A DNA stretch of 64,000 bases from Bordetella parapertussis. GTDB taxonomy: Bacteria; Bacteroidota; Bacteroidia; Chitinophagales; Chitinophagaceae. The DNA is taken from positions 1 through 64,000 of the forward strand of contig CALQJX020000020.1 of NCBI GenBank assembly GCA_943331005.2, read 5' to 3'. The notes under the pieces were generated by a model. It saw nothing but the letters and a program-made list of their open reading frames with translations, was not told the origin of the DNA and ran no database searches. Of the stretch, positions 45,544 to 55,539 are shown one piece after another; within the stretch, counting starts at the first letter, position 1; every line of letters starts with the position of its first letter. The position numbers and the translations under genes were made by a program.

Positions 45544-46593
45544 ATGAAAAAAGCGTTGTCCGTTGGTTGTGTCATCGTGTTGCTTTCTGCAATATGGATA
45601 GCAGGTTGTAAAAAGGACAATATTGATCCCGGCACCTGGCGGCCTGTCAGCTTCGTAGTGCCAAAGGGGTGGCCGCAGCCGGTATATACCTTTGCCAATA
45701 ATCCGCTTACATTCGATGGTTTTGAACTGGGAAGAAAGCTGTTCTATGATGTACGGCTCTCTCGTGATAATACTATTTCCTGTGGCAGTTGCCATCAGCA
45801 GTTCTCTGCATTTGCACACATAGATCACGATATCAGTCATGGTGTGGAAAACAGGCTGGGAACCAGAAATTCACCTGCCTTGTTCAATATAGCATGGTTT
45901 CCTTCCTTTTTCTGGGATGGTGGCGTGAACCATCTCGAGACTCAACCCATCAATCCCATACAAAACCATCTGGAAATGGATATGACCTTGACCGAGGTTA
46001 TAGACAGGGTAAATGCTGATGCAGCATACAGGGAAAGATTCAAAAAGGTCTTTGGCAATGAAACCGCCAATTCTCAGATGATTTTCAGGGCCATGTCACA
46101 GTTCATGGCTGCTATGGTTTCTTCAGATGCTAAATACGATAAGTATGTTGCCAATCCCGGAGCAGGGTATTTCAACGCACAGGAAGTGCGCGGACTTACT
46201 TTGTTCAGGCAGCATTGTGCATCTTGCCATAAAGAGCCACTGTTTACAGATTATTCTTTCCGCAACAACGGCCTTGCACCACTTGCAAGCGTAAACGACA
46301 GTGGCAGGGCACACATAACGCTGGATATTGCCGATCTCTATAAATTTAAGGTGCCTTCTTTGCGCAATATTGCGCTTACAAGGCCATACATGCACGATGG
46401 CCGCATAGCTACCCTGGAAGATGCAGTGGAGCACTACAGAACAGGAGTATATGCATCGGCCACTACAGATCCTCTGGTTTCAGGACGTATATCTATGACC
46501 GCCGATGATAAAAAAGATATAATCAGTTTCCTTCAAACACTTACAGATAGTACCTTTATACATAATACCCTTTTTGCAGAACCTACTAAATAA
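45544..46593 (+). CDS. Diheme cytochrome c peroxidase family protein, MbnH-like
   Basis: A 349-residue lipoprotein (lipobox IAGC, Cys22) with two heme c motifs, CGSCH at residues 80-84 and CASCH at 225-229. It belongs to the bacterial cytochrome c peroxidase/MauG group; pairing with an MbnP gene 34 bases upstream makes the MbnH role (oxidising a Trp of MbnP to kynurenine) the best guess. Additional landmarks are LGRKLFYDVRLSRDNTISC, NSPALFNIAWFPSFFWDGG, and VPSLRNIALTRPYMHDGR. A true peroxidase role is the alternative. Cytochrome c maturation genes are not nearby. Confidence 0.88.
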   Translation: MKKALSVGCVIVLLSAIWIAGCKKDNIDPGTWRPVSFVVPKGWPQPVYTFANNPLTFDGFELGRKLFYDVRLSRDNTISCGSCHQQFSAFAHIDHDISHGVENRLGTRNSPALFNIAWFPSFFWDGGVNHLETQPINPIQNHLEMDMTLTEVIDRVNADAAYRERFKKVFGNETANSQMIFRAMSQFMAAMVSSDAKYDKYVANPGAGYFNAQEVRGLTLFRQHCASCHKEPLFTDYSFRNNGLAPLASVNDSGRAHITLDIADLYKFKVPSLRNIALTRPYMHDGRIATLEDAVEHYRTGVYASATTDPLVSGRISMTADDKKDIISFLQTLTDSTFIHNTLFAEPTK

Positions 46594-46612
46594 CCTCATC
46601 AAAAACTATAAC

Positions 46613-47017
46613 ATGAACAAAATATACGCCCTGTTAGTTGTATCGATTCTGGCTCTTACCGGTTGCGAACACGATAAGTTTACCCCTATAGGAGGAAAGG
46701 GTGGTGCCGCATCAATTGTGGTTTACCCGCAGCATCATGGGGTTACTGCCTCTCTGGATAGCGTTACTGTTTATATTAAGTACAATACACTCGATGCTCC
46801 TGCAGATGGTAAATACGATGACTCTGCTGCATGTACGTACATCAATTCTATGCCTTCATGCACTTTCTCTGCATTGTGGAATGGCAATTATTACATCTAC
46901 GCAAAGGGCTACGACTATGCCCTGCCTGGTAAGATCAGGGGCGGACTTCCTTATACTATTAAGGCGCAGCAGTCTTATAATTTCAACTTGCCTCTGGGCG
47001 AAGAAAGCGGCTACTAA
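46613..47017 (+). CDS. Small lipoprotein, last gene of Mbn-type operon
   Basis: A 134-residue lipoprotein: MNKIYALLVVSILALTGC (lipobox at Cys18), then EHDKFTPIGGKGGAASIVVYPQHHGVTASLDSVTVYIKYNT and a likely beta-sandwich ending YNFNLPLGEESGY. The QHHG and early EHD could be metal ligands. ATG at 46613 is chosen because the longer frame from 46574 overlaps the MbnH-like gene and hides the lipobox. No named family was recognised. It lies 19 bases after the MbnH-like gene, consistent with a role in the same metal pathway. Confidence 0.78.
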   Translation: MNKIYALLVVSILALTGCEHDKFTPIGGKGGAASIVVYPQHHGVTASLDSVTVYIKYNTLDAPADGKYDDSAACTYINSMPSCTFSALWNGNYYIYAKGYDYALPGKIRGGLPYTIKAQQSYNFNLPLGEESGY

Positions 47018-47086
47018 GTACGCATTTTAGCAGGCATTTGCTGTTTTTCAGGCATTTATATTATCTTTCCCTGAAAACAGGCACAC

Positions 47087-48751
47087 ATGAGTGATACTCA
47101 AAGATCCATGTCGGGCAAGGCCGGTTCGGGCGCATTGTCTATACTGGTTACCGTATTCTTTTTCTGGGGTTTTATTGCCGCTGGCAACGGGGTATTTATC
47201 CCTTTCTGCAAGCACTATTTTCATTTAGATCAGTTTCAGTCGCAGCTGATAGACTTTGCTTTTTATCTGGCTTACTATCTGGGAGCCCTCATGCTGTATG
47301 TAATAGCATCGGTATTTGGCAAAGATGTTATTGCCCGCTGGGGCTATAAGAACAGTATCGTTTATGGTTTGCTGTTCTCTGCCATTGGTGCTGTTATCAT
47401 GATCCTTGCTGTCAATGCAAATACCTTCCCGGGCATGCTGGCAGGGCTTTTTGCTGTAGCGCTTGGTTTCTCATTACAGCAAACTGCAGCCAACCCATTT
47501 GCTGCCTTGCTGGGCCCTCCCGAAACAGGCGCGCACCGCATCACACTTGGTGGTGGTATCAATTCTTTCGGTACAGCCATCGGGCCAATCATAGTAGCAT
47601 TGGCTTTGTTTGGTACCACTATTGCCAAAGACGAACAGATCAATTCACTCGGACTCGATAAGGTTACTATTCTATATGCTTGTGTAGGTGCACTTTTTGT
47701 TATCGCTGCAGGTTTGTTCTTTTTCTCTAAGAAACTGCCTGCCGGTCAGTACGAAACAGAAACTGAACGTTCGCCCAAAGCCTTGATCACCCTGGGCATC
47801 ATGACCTTCTTTCTGGTAACTGTGTTTGTTCCTGTTTTTAGGAGCTACATGGTAACAACCACAGACCCTGCAGCGCTGGCAGCATTGGATACCGAACGGT
47901 TTATGTGGCTGCTGTCTGGGCTTGCACTCATATTTGGTACTCTTTTACTCTCGCTGGTTAGTGCTCGTCGCAAACCCGAAGGTTGGGGTGCTATGCAGTA
48001 TCCGCAGCTTATTCTGGGTATGTTGGCCATCTTCACCTATGTTGGGGTAGAGGTTACTATTCAGAGCAATCTGGGTGAGCTACTCAAGCAGCCCGATTTC
48101 GGAGCATACACCTCTTCTCAGGTAGCACCTTTCATTTCCATATACTGGGGTAGTCTCATGGTGGGTCGCTGGACAGGCTCTATCAAAATATTTGAGCCAT
48201 CTGCTTCTATGCGCAACTTGCTGCTTTTCCTGGTACCTATAGTTGCATTCGGTGTCGTGTTGGGGGTAAACTCCATTGCTCAGAACGATGTGTCGCCTTT
48301 CTATTGGTACATTTCCTGCATCCTCATTCAGGTTATTGCTTTTTATGCCACACAAGACAAGCCTGCCAAAACACTGATGGTGTTTTCTCTGCTGGGTGCT
48401 GCCTTTATGCTGGTTGGTATCTTCACTACCGGTAAGGTAGCTACCTATGCCTTCCTTAGCGGTGGTCTTTTCTGCTCCATTATGTGGCCATGTATTTTTG
48501 TATTGGCTATAGCAGGTCTTGGTAAGTACACTTCTCAGGGCTCAGCATTCCTCATCATGATGATATTGGGAGGTGCCATTATACCACCTATACAGGGCAA
48601 GCTGGCCGACATAAAAGCAATTGGTATTCATCAGTCATATTGGGTGCCTGCTATTGGTTTTGCTTATCTGGCCTGGTTCGCTTTTGCAGTGCGCCGCATC
48701 TTACAAAAACAAGGAATAGACTATGACGCAAGCATTGGCGCTGGGCATTGA
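47087..48751 (+). CDS. MFS sugar permease (FucP/GluP-like)
   Basis: A 554-residue major facilitator transporter of the FHS type. The first span begins [27 protein letters not shown], and the helix 4-5 region [43 protein letters not shown] is typical of glucose/galactose/fucose permeases. It is longer than most FucP proteins (about 430-440 residues), the extra length lying in the middle between the two six-helix bundles. It overlaps the following sugar kinase gene by 29 bases, so uptake and phosphorylation are coupled. Confidence 0.92.
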   Translation: MSDTQRSMSGKAGSGALSILVTVFFFWGFIAAGNGVFIPFCKHYFHLDQFQSQLIDFAFYLAYYLGALMLYVIASVFGKDVIARWGYKNSIVYGLLFSAIGAVIMILAVNANTFPGMLAGLFAVALGFSLQQTAANPFAALLGPPETGAHRITLGGGINSFGTAIGPIIVALALFGTTIAKDEQINSLGLDKVTILYACVGALFVIAAGLFFFSKKLPAGQYETETERSPKALITLGIMTFFLVTVFVPVFRSYMVTTTDPAALAALDTERFMWLLSGLALIFGTLLLSLVSARRKPEGWGAMQYPQLILGMLAIFTYVGVEVTIQSNLGELLKQPDFGAYTSSQVAPFISIYWGSLMVGRWTGSIKIFEPSASMRNLLLFLVPIVAFGVVLGVNSIAQNDVSPFYWYISCILIQVIAFYATQDKPAKTLMVFSLLGAAFMLVGIFTTGKVATYAFLSGGLFCSIMWPCIFVLAIAGLGKYTSQGSAFLIMMILGGAIIPPIQGKLADIKAIGIHQSYWVPAIGFAYLAWFAFAVRRILQKQGIDYDASIGAGH

Positions 48752-49667
48752 TATTGGAGGAACAAATACTGCTTTCGGCTTAGTGACAAGGACAGGCGAG
48801 ATAGTAGCCAAAGCCACTATGCCTACGATCGGACACGATTCTTTGAAGGATTACATTGCAGCACTCAGAAGCAATTTATTGCCCATGCTCAATAATGTGG
48901 GCATAAAGAACATACAAGGTGCCGGCATCGGTGCGCCCAATGGCAACTACTATACCGGAGAGATCTTATTTGCGCCCAATCTGCCCTGGAAGGGTAGGGC
49001 AATCCCGCTGGTTAAGATGCTGGAAGAAGCATTAGGGCTGAAGTGCACGCTTACCAACGATGCAAATGCTGCTGCTCTTGGCGAAATGATTTATGGATCA
49101 GCCCGTGGTATCAACGATTTTGTGGTAGTAACCCTGGGTACAGGTGTGGGTAGTGGTTTTGTAGCTAATGGTAAATTACTCTATGGTCATGATGGTTTTG
49201 CAGGAGAGCTGGGGCATATGATAGCTGTAAGAGATGGTCGTATGTGTGGTTGTGGCCGCCGTGGATGCCTGGAGGCCTATTGCTCTGCTACAGGCATAGT
49301 TCACACTGCCGAGGAGTGGCTGGCCGAGCGAATTGATGAATCTTTGCTACGAAATGTAGAAGGCAAACTAACGGCCCGGGCAATAAACGATGCGGCTCTG
49401 AAAGGCGATAAACTGGCATTGGCGCTTTTTGAATATACCGGTAAGATCCTGGGGCAGACTCTTGCCGATATGGTGGTTATTACCTCGCCCCAAGCAATTA
49501 TATTCTTTGGCGGATTGGCTCGTGCAGGAGATTTGTTATTATTACCTGTACGTAAATACATGGAAGAGAATATGCTGAATATATTTAAGGACAAAGTGGC
49601 TCTGATTCAGTCTGCATTGCCCGATGCCGATGCCGCCATATTAGGCGCTAGTGCATTGGTCTGGTGA
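48723..49667 (+). CDS. ROK family sugar kinase
   Basis: A 314-residue ROK kinase, probably phosphorylating glucose or a related sugar brought in by the upstream permease. It has [16 protein letters not shown] (phosphate binding), [12 protein letters not shown] with catalytic Asp113, [21 protein letters not shown] with zinc ligand His165, and [14 protein letters not shown] with the Cys175-x-Cys177-x4-Cys182 zinc site. No DNA-binding domain is present, so it is an enzyme rather than a NagC-type repressor. The start ATG is inside the permease gene end. Confidence 0.93.
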   Translation: MTQALALGIDIGGTNTAFGLVTRTGEIVAKATMPTIGHDSLKDYIAALRSNLLPMLNNVGIKNIQGAGIGAPNGNYYTGEILFAPNLPWKGRAIPLVKMLEEALGLKCTLTNDANAAALGEMIYGSARGINDFVVVTLGTGVGSGFVANGKLLYGHDGFAGELGHMIAVRDGRMCGCGRRGCLEAYCSATGIVHTAEEWLAERIDESLLRNVEGKLTARAINDAALKGDKLALALFEYTGKILGQTLADMVVITSPQAIIFFGGLARAGDLLLLPVRKYMEENMLNIFKDKVALIQSALPDADAAILGASALVW

Positions 49668-49694
49668 TAAATACCACTCAATGATAAAAAATGA

Positions 49695-49721
49695 AAATGG
49701 CTCAGTATCACTGAGCCGTTT
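49695..49721. terminator. Terminator between ROK kinase and polysaccharide locus
   Basis: 11-bp stem AAATGGCTCAG / CTGAGCCGTTT with one G-U pair and a TATCA loop, between two convergent genes. Confidence 0.75.
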
Positions 49722-49734
49722 CTGTATGATTACA

Positions 49735-50976
49735 TTATTTCTTGCCTGTCATATCCTTTATATGTCCCAGATACCTGTTGGCAAGTACCTCTCTGTCAAA
49801 ATTCTGTTGTGCATATCTGTAGCCACTTTCGCCCTCGCGCTTCAGTCTGTCAGGGTCGTTCAGATACTCACGAATGATACGGTTGTATTCCGAAGCATTT
49901 TCAGGTTCTACATATACTCCCGCGCCTGCATCCTCCACCAGCTCTCTCGATACGCCATCTATGGCCATGAGAACAGGTTTTTTGCAAGACATGTAGTCAA
50001 ATGTTTTATTGGAGTATACTGTCTTGAAAGTATCCACTCTCTTCAGTACAGATGCGCCCATTTCAGATGCCAGTATATACCTGAATACCTCTGCCTTAGG
50101 CACCGAATCCAGAAAACGTACATTGGTCAGATTTCTTTCTTTGGCCATCTTCATTACGCGTTCTTTCTCCATGCCCTGGCCTATCAGCAGGAACAATACA
50201 TTCGTATCTGCGAGTGCTTCGCCTGCGTCCAGCAGCTGCGCCAGGTGGTTTGCTACACCATGTGCACCTACATAGGTAATTACAAAGCGTCCTTCCAGAT
50301 CATGTTGTTTGCGGAATGCCGTAGCATCAAAGTCGCGTAGCAATTTCTCCGACAAGCTAAAATCGGCTGCATTCGATATCTGGACCAGTTTCTTTTCGGC
50401 TATGCCTTTTTTATCGCGTAGCGCATTGTAGAATGCCGGAGTAAGTACATTGATGAGTGTAGCTTTTCGGTAAATAAATGCCTCTACCCAATAGGCCAGC
50501 TTTATGATCATTTTATTGGTAAGCACACCGGTGTCTATCGCCGATTCCGGCCATAGGTCTCGCACCTCAAACACAAATGGCATCCTTCTGAATATTGATA
50601 CTAGATACCCGGTTATACCGACGAACAGGGGAGGAGAGGTAACTATCACCACATCAAACTTACCCTTGGTTTTGAAAAGTCCGGCATAGAGTGCAGAGAA
50701 CATAAAGGAGAAGTAGCCCCACAGCCGGCCCATAAAACTCTTGTTGTATGACTCTGATACATGGCACCGCAAAACATGTACAGCTCCCTGTTCTTTTCTT
50801 ACATAATATTTGCCCTTGTATTCCGGGCGTTTCTCATGTCCGTTATAGTGCATCATCCCGCCCAGCACGGTTACTGTATGTCCCTGGTCGGTCCATATTC
50901 TGGTAAATTCATTCCATCTCGATCCTCCCGGGTCATCTTCTTCCAGAAAGTATTGGTGGATAAGTAGTATGTTCAT
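49735..50976 (-). CDS. Family 4 glycosyltransferase
   Basis: A 413-residue GT-B retaining glycosyltransferase, last gene of the leftward polysaccharide locus. It starts MNILLIHQYFLEEDDPGGSRWNEF, has RDLWPESAI, VTSPPLF and the donor-side segment VLKRVDTFKTVYSNKTFDYMSCKKPVLMAIDGVSRELVEDAGAGVYVEPENA with the EX7E-like acidic pair. The pattern is that of WbuB-type amino-sugar transferases in O-antigen or capsule synthesis. It lies 32 bases after the heparinase-like gene. Confidence 0.92.
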   Translation of the reverse strand: MNILLIHQYFLEEDDPGGSRWNEFTRIWTDQGHTVTVLGGMMHYNGHEKRPEYKGKYYVRKEQGAVHVLRCHVSESYNKSFMGRLWGYFSFMFSALYAGLFKTKGKFDVVIVTSPPLFVGITGYLVSIFRRMPFVFEVRDLWPESAIDTGVLTNKMIIKLAYWVEAFIYRKATLINVLTPAFYNALRDKKGIAEKKLVQISNAADFSLSEKLLRDFDATAFRKQHDLEGRFVITYVGAHGVANHLAQLLDAGEALADTNVLFLLIGQGMEKERVMKMAKERNLTNVRFLDSVPKAEVFRYILASEMGASVLKRVDTFKTVYSNKTFDYMSCKKPVLMAIDGVSRELVEDAGAGVYVEPENASEYNRIIREYLNDPDRLKREGESGYRYAQQNFDREVLANRYLGHIKDMTGKK

Positions 50977-51008
50977 CTGAGTGGTAAAAATAATAGTTAT
51001 TTCCGGTG

Positions 51009-52898
51009 TTACTCTACAGTAATACGGGTATGTATCGTTCTGCCGGTTGTGTTGAAACTCACTTCATTGGTCTGTTCTTTCTGTCCGTAAAGCGATGATG
51101 CCCAGCCGGTCGTACTTTCAGGTGCTATGTTAGTTTTATCGGGCATAGCGGCAATGATATTTATCTGTTTGCTGTTGTCTTTGGCTATATGCCAGCGCTG
51201 TACCATTTCCGGTTGTTCCGGTGCATTCAGTATCGTATCTGTCACCAGCCATTCAGGCTTGCCTTTTTGTTTCACTATATTACGGGTATGCAGTATGCCC
51301 GGCTGCAATTGTCCGAAAGCCTGAATAGTGCCGGTGAAGGTATAGCTGTTGCTGTCTTCTGTTATACGGGCTTCCCTGCATTGGGTCCAGTAATACCATA
51401 TGAATCTACCGCCCTTCAGCATTTGGTCATTATTGCCCAGCATCACTGTGTTGTGAGATTGAGTGCCGCTGAAGTAGCGAATAGTAGCATCATCTGTATT
51501 GTATTTATAACTTCCGGCATCGGGTAGTATGTTCGCTCCGTTGTGCCAGATATCTATATGCAGATTATCTGCCTGAGATGGTCTGTCCTTATAACCTCCG
51601 CACTTTATAAAGGTCAGGGTGTCTTCTTCTCTTATCAGGTAGTAGCCACCATTGTCAAATGAATGTGTGCCGTTGGCAGGTTGCCAATTATCAGTTATTG
51701 GCTTGTCTATGCCGTACCAGTTGTGGTCCTCGTAGCTGGTTTCTATGCCGCAGCTCATGCCCAGCGCACTTGCCAGCGCCTGCAACTGTGGCCTGTAGTC
51801 GCGGTAGTGTGTGCTGCTCAGCCCAAAGAATAGTGCGCCATCGTTGGCGCCATAGTTGGGTAGCCAGCCATTATTGCTGGCCATACAGGTACGCAGGAAA
51901 ATTACAGATTTTCTTGCTCTGTCATAAACCAAATTGCTAAAATGCTCACCGTTCTTTTCAGAAAGCACTATACCCCATGTAAGTAACTGCACTACTATGC
52001 GGTGATAGTTCATGGAGTATTGCAGAAAGGTGCCATCATCATAGATCTGGTAAGCGATCTCTTCTTCAAACCATTCTTTGCCTTTGTGTTTCCACATAGC
52101 CGCTCCCGGCATTGTAGGGAAGAAAAGCCCACCCAGATAAAGTGTCAGTGTTTCAGTTATGGCGTGGTTGTTGCGCACGGCAATGCGCGAAAAATCAATG
52201 TTGTTATAAATATGATGCAGATGCCAGTATATGACGTGCTGCATTTCTTTGAAAACCGCTTCGCTGAGATGGGGGGAATTGCTGTAAAAATGAAGCGCAA
52301 ATATCCAGTTAAGTACCCTCAGCGACATTTCCTGACTGCACCGGTAATTAGGGCCACAGTTTACAGGGTTGCTATTTATCCACGATCTTATGTCTCCGAA
52401 GACCATAGCTGCATGGTCTTCATTGAAGTGATGATCGTACCTGATTATATCATACAAATAAGAGAATCTGGATCGCTCCCATACATATTTGATATCTCCT
52501 GCTTCTTTAGAGTAGTCTGGAATTTCTGTCCAGTGTTTCTGTGCATCATATACATAGCCGGAATCCGGATTGGTTACCCAATTGCTGTTGCTGCCCGGGG
52601 CAGATAGTATGCTGCTGAATAGTATTAGTCGGCCTTCCTTTAATTGTTGCAATCGCTCATTTAAGGCAGGGGAGGGAGTAGAAACTACTTTTATATTTGT
52701 CCTCTTATCAAAAAAGAAGCTTACTTGTTTTGTCTGCCATTGTTGCAGCGTTATATGCTGTGCGAATGCAGGATTGGTCGGGAATCTGTTTTTCAGAAAT
52801 CCTGATCTGCGTAATATTTCATGTTTGGCACGGAACCCCACATAACGAGGTCCCATATTACGTACAAGATCGATGATCCTTTTAAGCTGTAATTTCAT
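51009..52898 (-). CDS. Heparinase II/III family protein
   Basis: A 629-residue protein of the heparinase II/III and alginate lyase family. The N-terminal half is an alpha-helical toroid (SLRVLNWIFALHFY, AVRNNHAITETLTLYLGGLFFP, LQYSMNYHRIVVQLL with the expected Asn-His-x-Tyr-His active-site region), and the C-terminal half a beta-sandwich (QADNLHIDIWHNGANILPDAGSYKYN, then YFSGTQSHNTVMLGN). No signal peptide is obvious. Such proteins are often found inside polysaccharide synthesis loci, where they may trim or process the glycan; whether it is an active lyase is not known. Followed by the GT4 gene. Confidence 0.9.
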   Translation of the reverse strand: MKLQLKRIIDLVRNMGPRYVGFRAKHEILRRSGFLKNRFPTNPAFAQHITLQQWQTKQVSFFFDKRTNIKVVSTPSPALNERLQQLKEGRLILFSSILSAPGSNSNWVTNPDSGYVYDAQKHWTEIPDYSKEAGDIKYVWERSRFSYLYDIIRYDHHFNEDHAAMVFGDIRSWINSNPVNCGPNYRCSQEMSLRVLNWIFALHFYSNSPHLSEAVFKEMQHVIYWHLHHIYNNIDFSRIAVRNNHAITETLTLYLGGLFFPTMPGAAMWKHKGKEWFEEEIAYQIYDDGTFLQYSMNYHRIVVQLLTWGIVLSEKNGEHFSNLVYDRARKSVIFLRTCMASNNGWLPNYGANDGALFFGLSSTHYRDYRPQLQALASALGMSCGIETSYEDHNWYGIDKPITDNWQPANGTHSFDNGGYYLIREEDTLTFIKCGGYKDRPSQADNLHIDIWHNGANILPDAGSYKYNTDDATIRYFSGTQSHNTVMLGNNDQMLKGGRFIWYYWTQCREARITEDSNSYTFTGTIQAFGQLQPGILHTRNIVKQKGKPEWLVTDTILNAPEQPEMVQRWHIAKDNSKQINIIAAMPDKTNIAPESTTGWASSLYGQKEQTNEVSFNTTGRTIHTRITVE

Positions 52899-52905
52899 TT
52901 GATTC

Positions 52906-55527
52906 TCACAATGTTACTTTGAACTCACATCCTTCATTTGGCTTGCTCTTTAAGGATATACTTCCTCCGAAAGACTCTACCTGTGTTTTAGTAATATATA
53001 GTCCTATACCCTTGCTGTCATAGCCGGCATGGAATATCTCATTCAGTCTGAATATTTTGTGACCATATCTCTCCATATCAATACCCAGTCCGTTATCCTT
53101 TATTGTAAGTTGGATGCGTTCGCCAATTAACTCAGTGTTTATCTGAATCTCAGGCCGTATGCCCGGACGATGATACTTCAAAGCATTGCTGATGAGGTTG
53201 TAAAGTATATTCTCAAGATAGATCCTGGGGTAGCGGATATTTACTACTTTAAGTTCATTAATTATAACTGCTTTCTTTTCAAAGATGGTACTCTGTAACT
53301 GATTGCAGATCTCGTTGATGATAACAGTCATATCGCAGTCATCGCGGGGTATTTCCTTATTCAGTTTGATCTCTGTTATCTGCATCAGGGTCGATAAGCT
53401 GTCCATCAGCGATATGCTGCCCTCATGTATCATTAGGGCAGCCTCTTCTTCTGTAAATGGCAGTTTTGGTGCAGATGGGTTTTCTGCGTTTTTCTGTAAC
53501 GTCAATAAGGTTTCTGCCAGCATTTTAATGCTGCCGGCTGGGCCTCTCAGATTATGGGCTATTATATGGCTCAGATCTTCCAGTTGGTTGATCTTACTGA
53601 TCAGATTTCGTTTTGTTATTTCCAGTTCAGCATTATTCTTATTTAGCTCTAAAAGCATGTCTTTTTTATCGGTTATATCCACAACCTGCGCTATGAAGAA
53701 CTTCGGATCTCCTTTATTATCTCTTACCAGAGAAACGGTGAGTAGTATTTGTACTATTTTGTTGGTTCTTGATATGTATCGTTTTTCTATCCTATAGGAG
53801 TTGGTTTCTCCTTTCAGCATTTTTCTTACCAATGGAAGATCTGTATCTGCATCGTCAGGATGGGTGATATCCCGGATGGTTATATCCTGCAACTCTTCTT
53901 TCGAGTAGCCGGTCATCTCACACAAAACAGTATTCACATCCAGCCATTTACCTTCCGTGTTCAGCAATGCCATACCAATGCCCGATTCGTTGAACGCGCT
54001 GGCAAACATATCCATACTTGTACGCAGTTCTTGCTGGGCTCTTACTCTGTCTGTGATGTTGAGTCCATAACCTATTCCATATTTATGGTTGCCATCTTTG
54101 TCAAAGACAGGGTACATATACCTCAGGTGGTACTCAGTTTCACCTTCCCTGTTTATCACTGCATCTTCCCACTCTATTTCTCTTTTTTCTTCTCTAGATC
54201 TGTCTATAATAGCTTTGCGGTATGCAGCTATTTTTGCCGGCTTATTGCGCAGATTACAGTAGTCTTCATCAGTTTTTCCGATAAGCCATTGTCTCAACTC
54301 TTCATTTTTTATTGCCATCGGGTTTATGAAGAGGTAACGATATTTGTTGTCATAAACAACAATATCAGCTCCTATAGAGTTGAGTATCTGTTCATAGAAA
54401 TTACGCAGGTCGGCTAATTGTTGTCTTGTGTTTTTTTGTGTAGTTACATCTCTGAACTTCCAGATGCCACCCTTGTTGTCGGCGCCAAATAGTAATGGTA
54501 CAAAATCTCTGCTCAGCGTTCTGCCACTCGTCATTTGCCACTCTTCGTTCAGTACTATCTGTTTCTTGTTTACTATTGCTACAGTTCTTTCATAAAAAGT
54601 ATCCGGATCTGTATAGAAACGCTTTCTCATCTCTATACTATGTACCAGATCCATGCCCAGTAGAGACTCCGGGATTTCTGTGATATTGAATATGTCACAG
54701 AACATCTGGTTGGCATAAATTATTTTGTTATTTTCATCTGTCAGTAATATGCCTTCATGCAAATTATTGATCAGTTTAGAAAGCATTTGAGCAGTTGCAA
54801 AGTACTTTTCTTCAGCCAGTTTGCGTTCGTTGATATCTGTGTGTGTACCGGTGAATCTCAGTGGCGATCCATACTCATCTCGGGCTGTTATTACTCCTCT
54901 GCTCAACACCCATCGGTAGTTGCCATCGCCACATTTGAAACGGAATTCTGAATGATAATGGCGTTCATTTCCTTCGAAATAACTTATCCTGCTTTGTTGC
55001 ACTGCTGCTATATCATCAGGATGAATAAGTGATACCCAGGTTGGTATATCTCCTATCTCTTCTCTGTTATAGCCGAATATATGGTGCCATTTTTCCGAGA
55101 AAGAGATACGTTGGTCTGGTACTATCACATCCCACATCCCATCCCCGGCAGCATCAAGTGCCAGTTTCCAGAAGTCTTCTGTTACCTGTTCAGCATCAAC
55201 GCTTGAAATGTGTTCTATAACCAGAAATATTTTATCCTGCTCCGGATGTATGGGTAGTAACCTGAGTGTATAACTGGCAATTGTATTTCTTGTTATGATA
55301 CTGTGTGGAGTAGTTATTCGCTTACTTTCACTAAGACATTTGTTTATACAGTTTGTATGGCTGGATACTATGGCTTCATTATTGACATCTTTCAAATACC
55401 GCTGATCTTCATCTCTGTTCCATATCTTAAGAATATGGTGATTCCCATCTAATTCCAGCACACGACTCCCCACATGCAGCAGAGTGCTCACTATCTGTTC
55501 ATGTTTATGTTGCTGTACGTTAGTCAT
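52906..55527 (-). CDS. Multi-PAS sensor histidine kinase
   Basis: An 873-residue soluble sensor kinase. Seen in order: a degenerate sensor-like N-terminus (1-110), a PAS/PAC unit with GMWDVIVPDQRISFSEKWHHIFGY (about 120-235), further PAS units near 240-365, 370-490 and 500-630 (the last with GIGMALLNTEGKWLDVNTVLCEMTGYSKEEL), then HNLRGP with the phospho-accepting His658, and a HATPase with LYNLISNALKYHRP, KDNGLGIDM and GIGLYITKTQVESFGG. No membrane span, no receiver domain. It lies 7 bases before the heparinase-like gene and 12 bases after wecB within a polysaccharide operon, an odd place for a kinase. Confidence 0.93.
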   Translation of the reverse strand: MTNVQQHKHEQIVSTLLHVGSRVLELDGNHHILKIWNRDEDQRYLKDVNNEAIVSSHTNCINKCLSESKRITTPHSIITRNTIASYTLRLLPIHPEQDKIFLVIEHISSVDAEQVTEDFWKLALDAAGDGMWDVIVPDQRISFSEKWHHIFGYNREEIGDIPTWVSLIHPDDIAAVQQSRISYFEGNERHYHSEFRFKCGDGNYRWVLSRGVITARDEYGSPLRFTGTHTDINERKLAEEKYFATAQMLSKLINNLHEGILLTDENNKIIYANQMFCDIFNITEIPESLLGMDLVHSIEMRKRFYTDPDTFYERTVAIVNKKQIVLNEEWQMTSGRTLSRDFVPLLFGADNKGGIWKFRDVTTQKNTRQQLADLRNFYEQILNSIGADIVVYDNKYRYLFINPMAIKNEELRQWLIGKTDEDYCNLRNKPAKIAAYRKAIIDRSREEKREIEWEDAVINREGETEYHLRYMYPVFDKDGNHKYGIGYGLNITDRVRAQQELRTSMDMFASAFNESGIGMALLNTEGKWLDVNTVLCEMTGYSKEELQDITIRDITHPDDADTDLPLVRKMLKGETNSYRIEKRYISRTNKIVQILLTVSLVRDNKGDPKFFIAQVVDITDKKDMLLELNKNNAELEITKRNLISKINQLEDLSHIIAHNLRGPAGSIKMLAETLLTLQKNAENPSAPKLPFTEEEAALMIHEGSISLMDSLSTLMQITEIKLNKEIPRDDCDMTVIINEICNQLQSTIFEKKAVIINELKVVNIRYPRIYLENILYNLISNALKYHRPGIRPEIQINTELIGERIQLTIKDNGLGIDMERYGHKIFRLNEIFHAGYDSKGIGLYITKTQVESFGGSISLKSKPNEGCEFKVTL

Positions 55528-55539
55528 TAATAGGTTAGA

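Noticed and set aside
44742..46593. Plain cytochrome c peroxidase with an unrelated lipoprotein
   Set aside because: The neighbour carries the MbnP domain pattern, so the MbnP/MbnH reading is preferred, though not proven.
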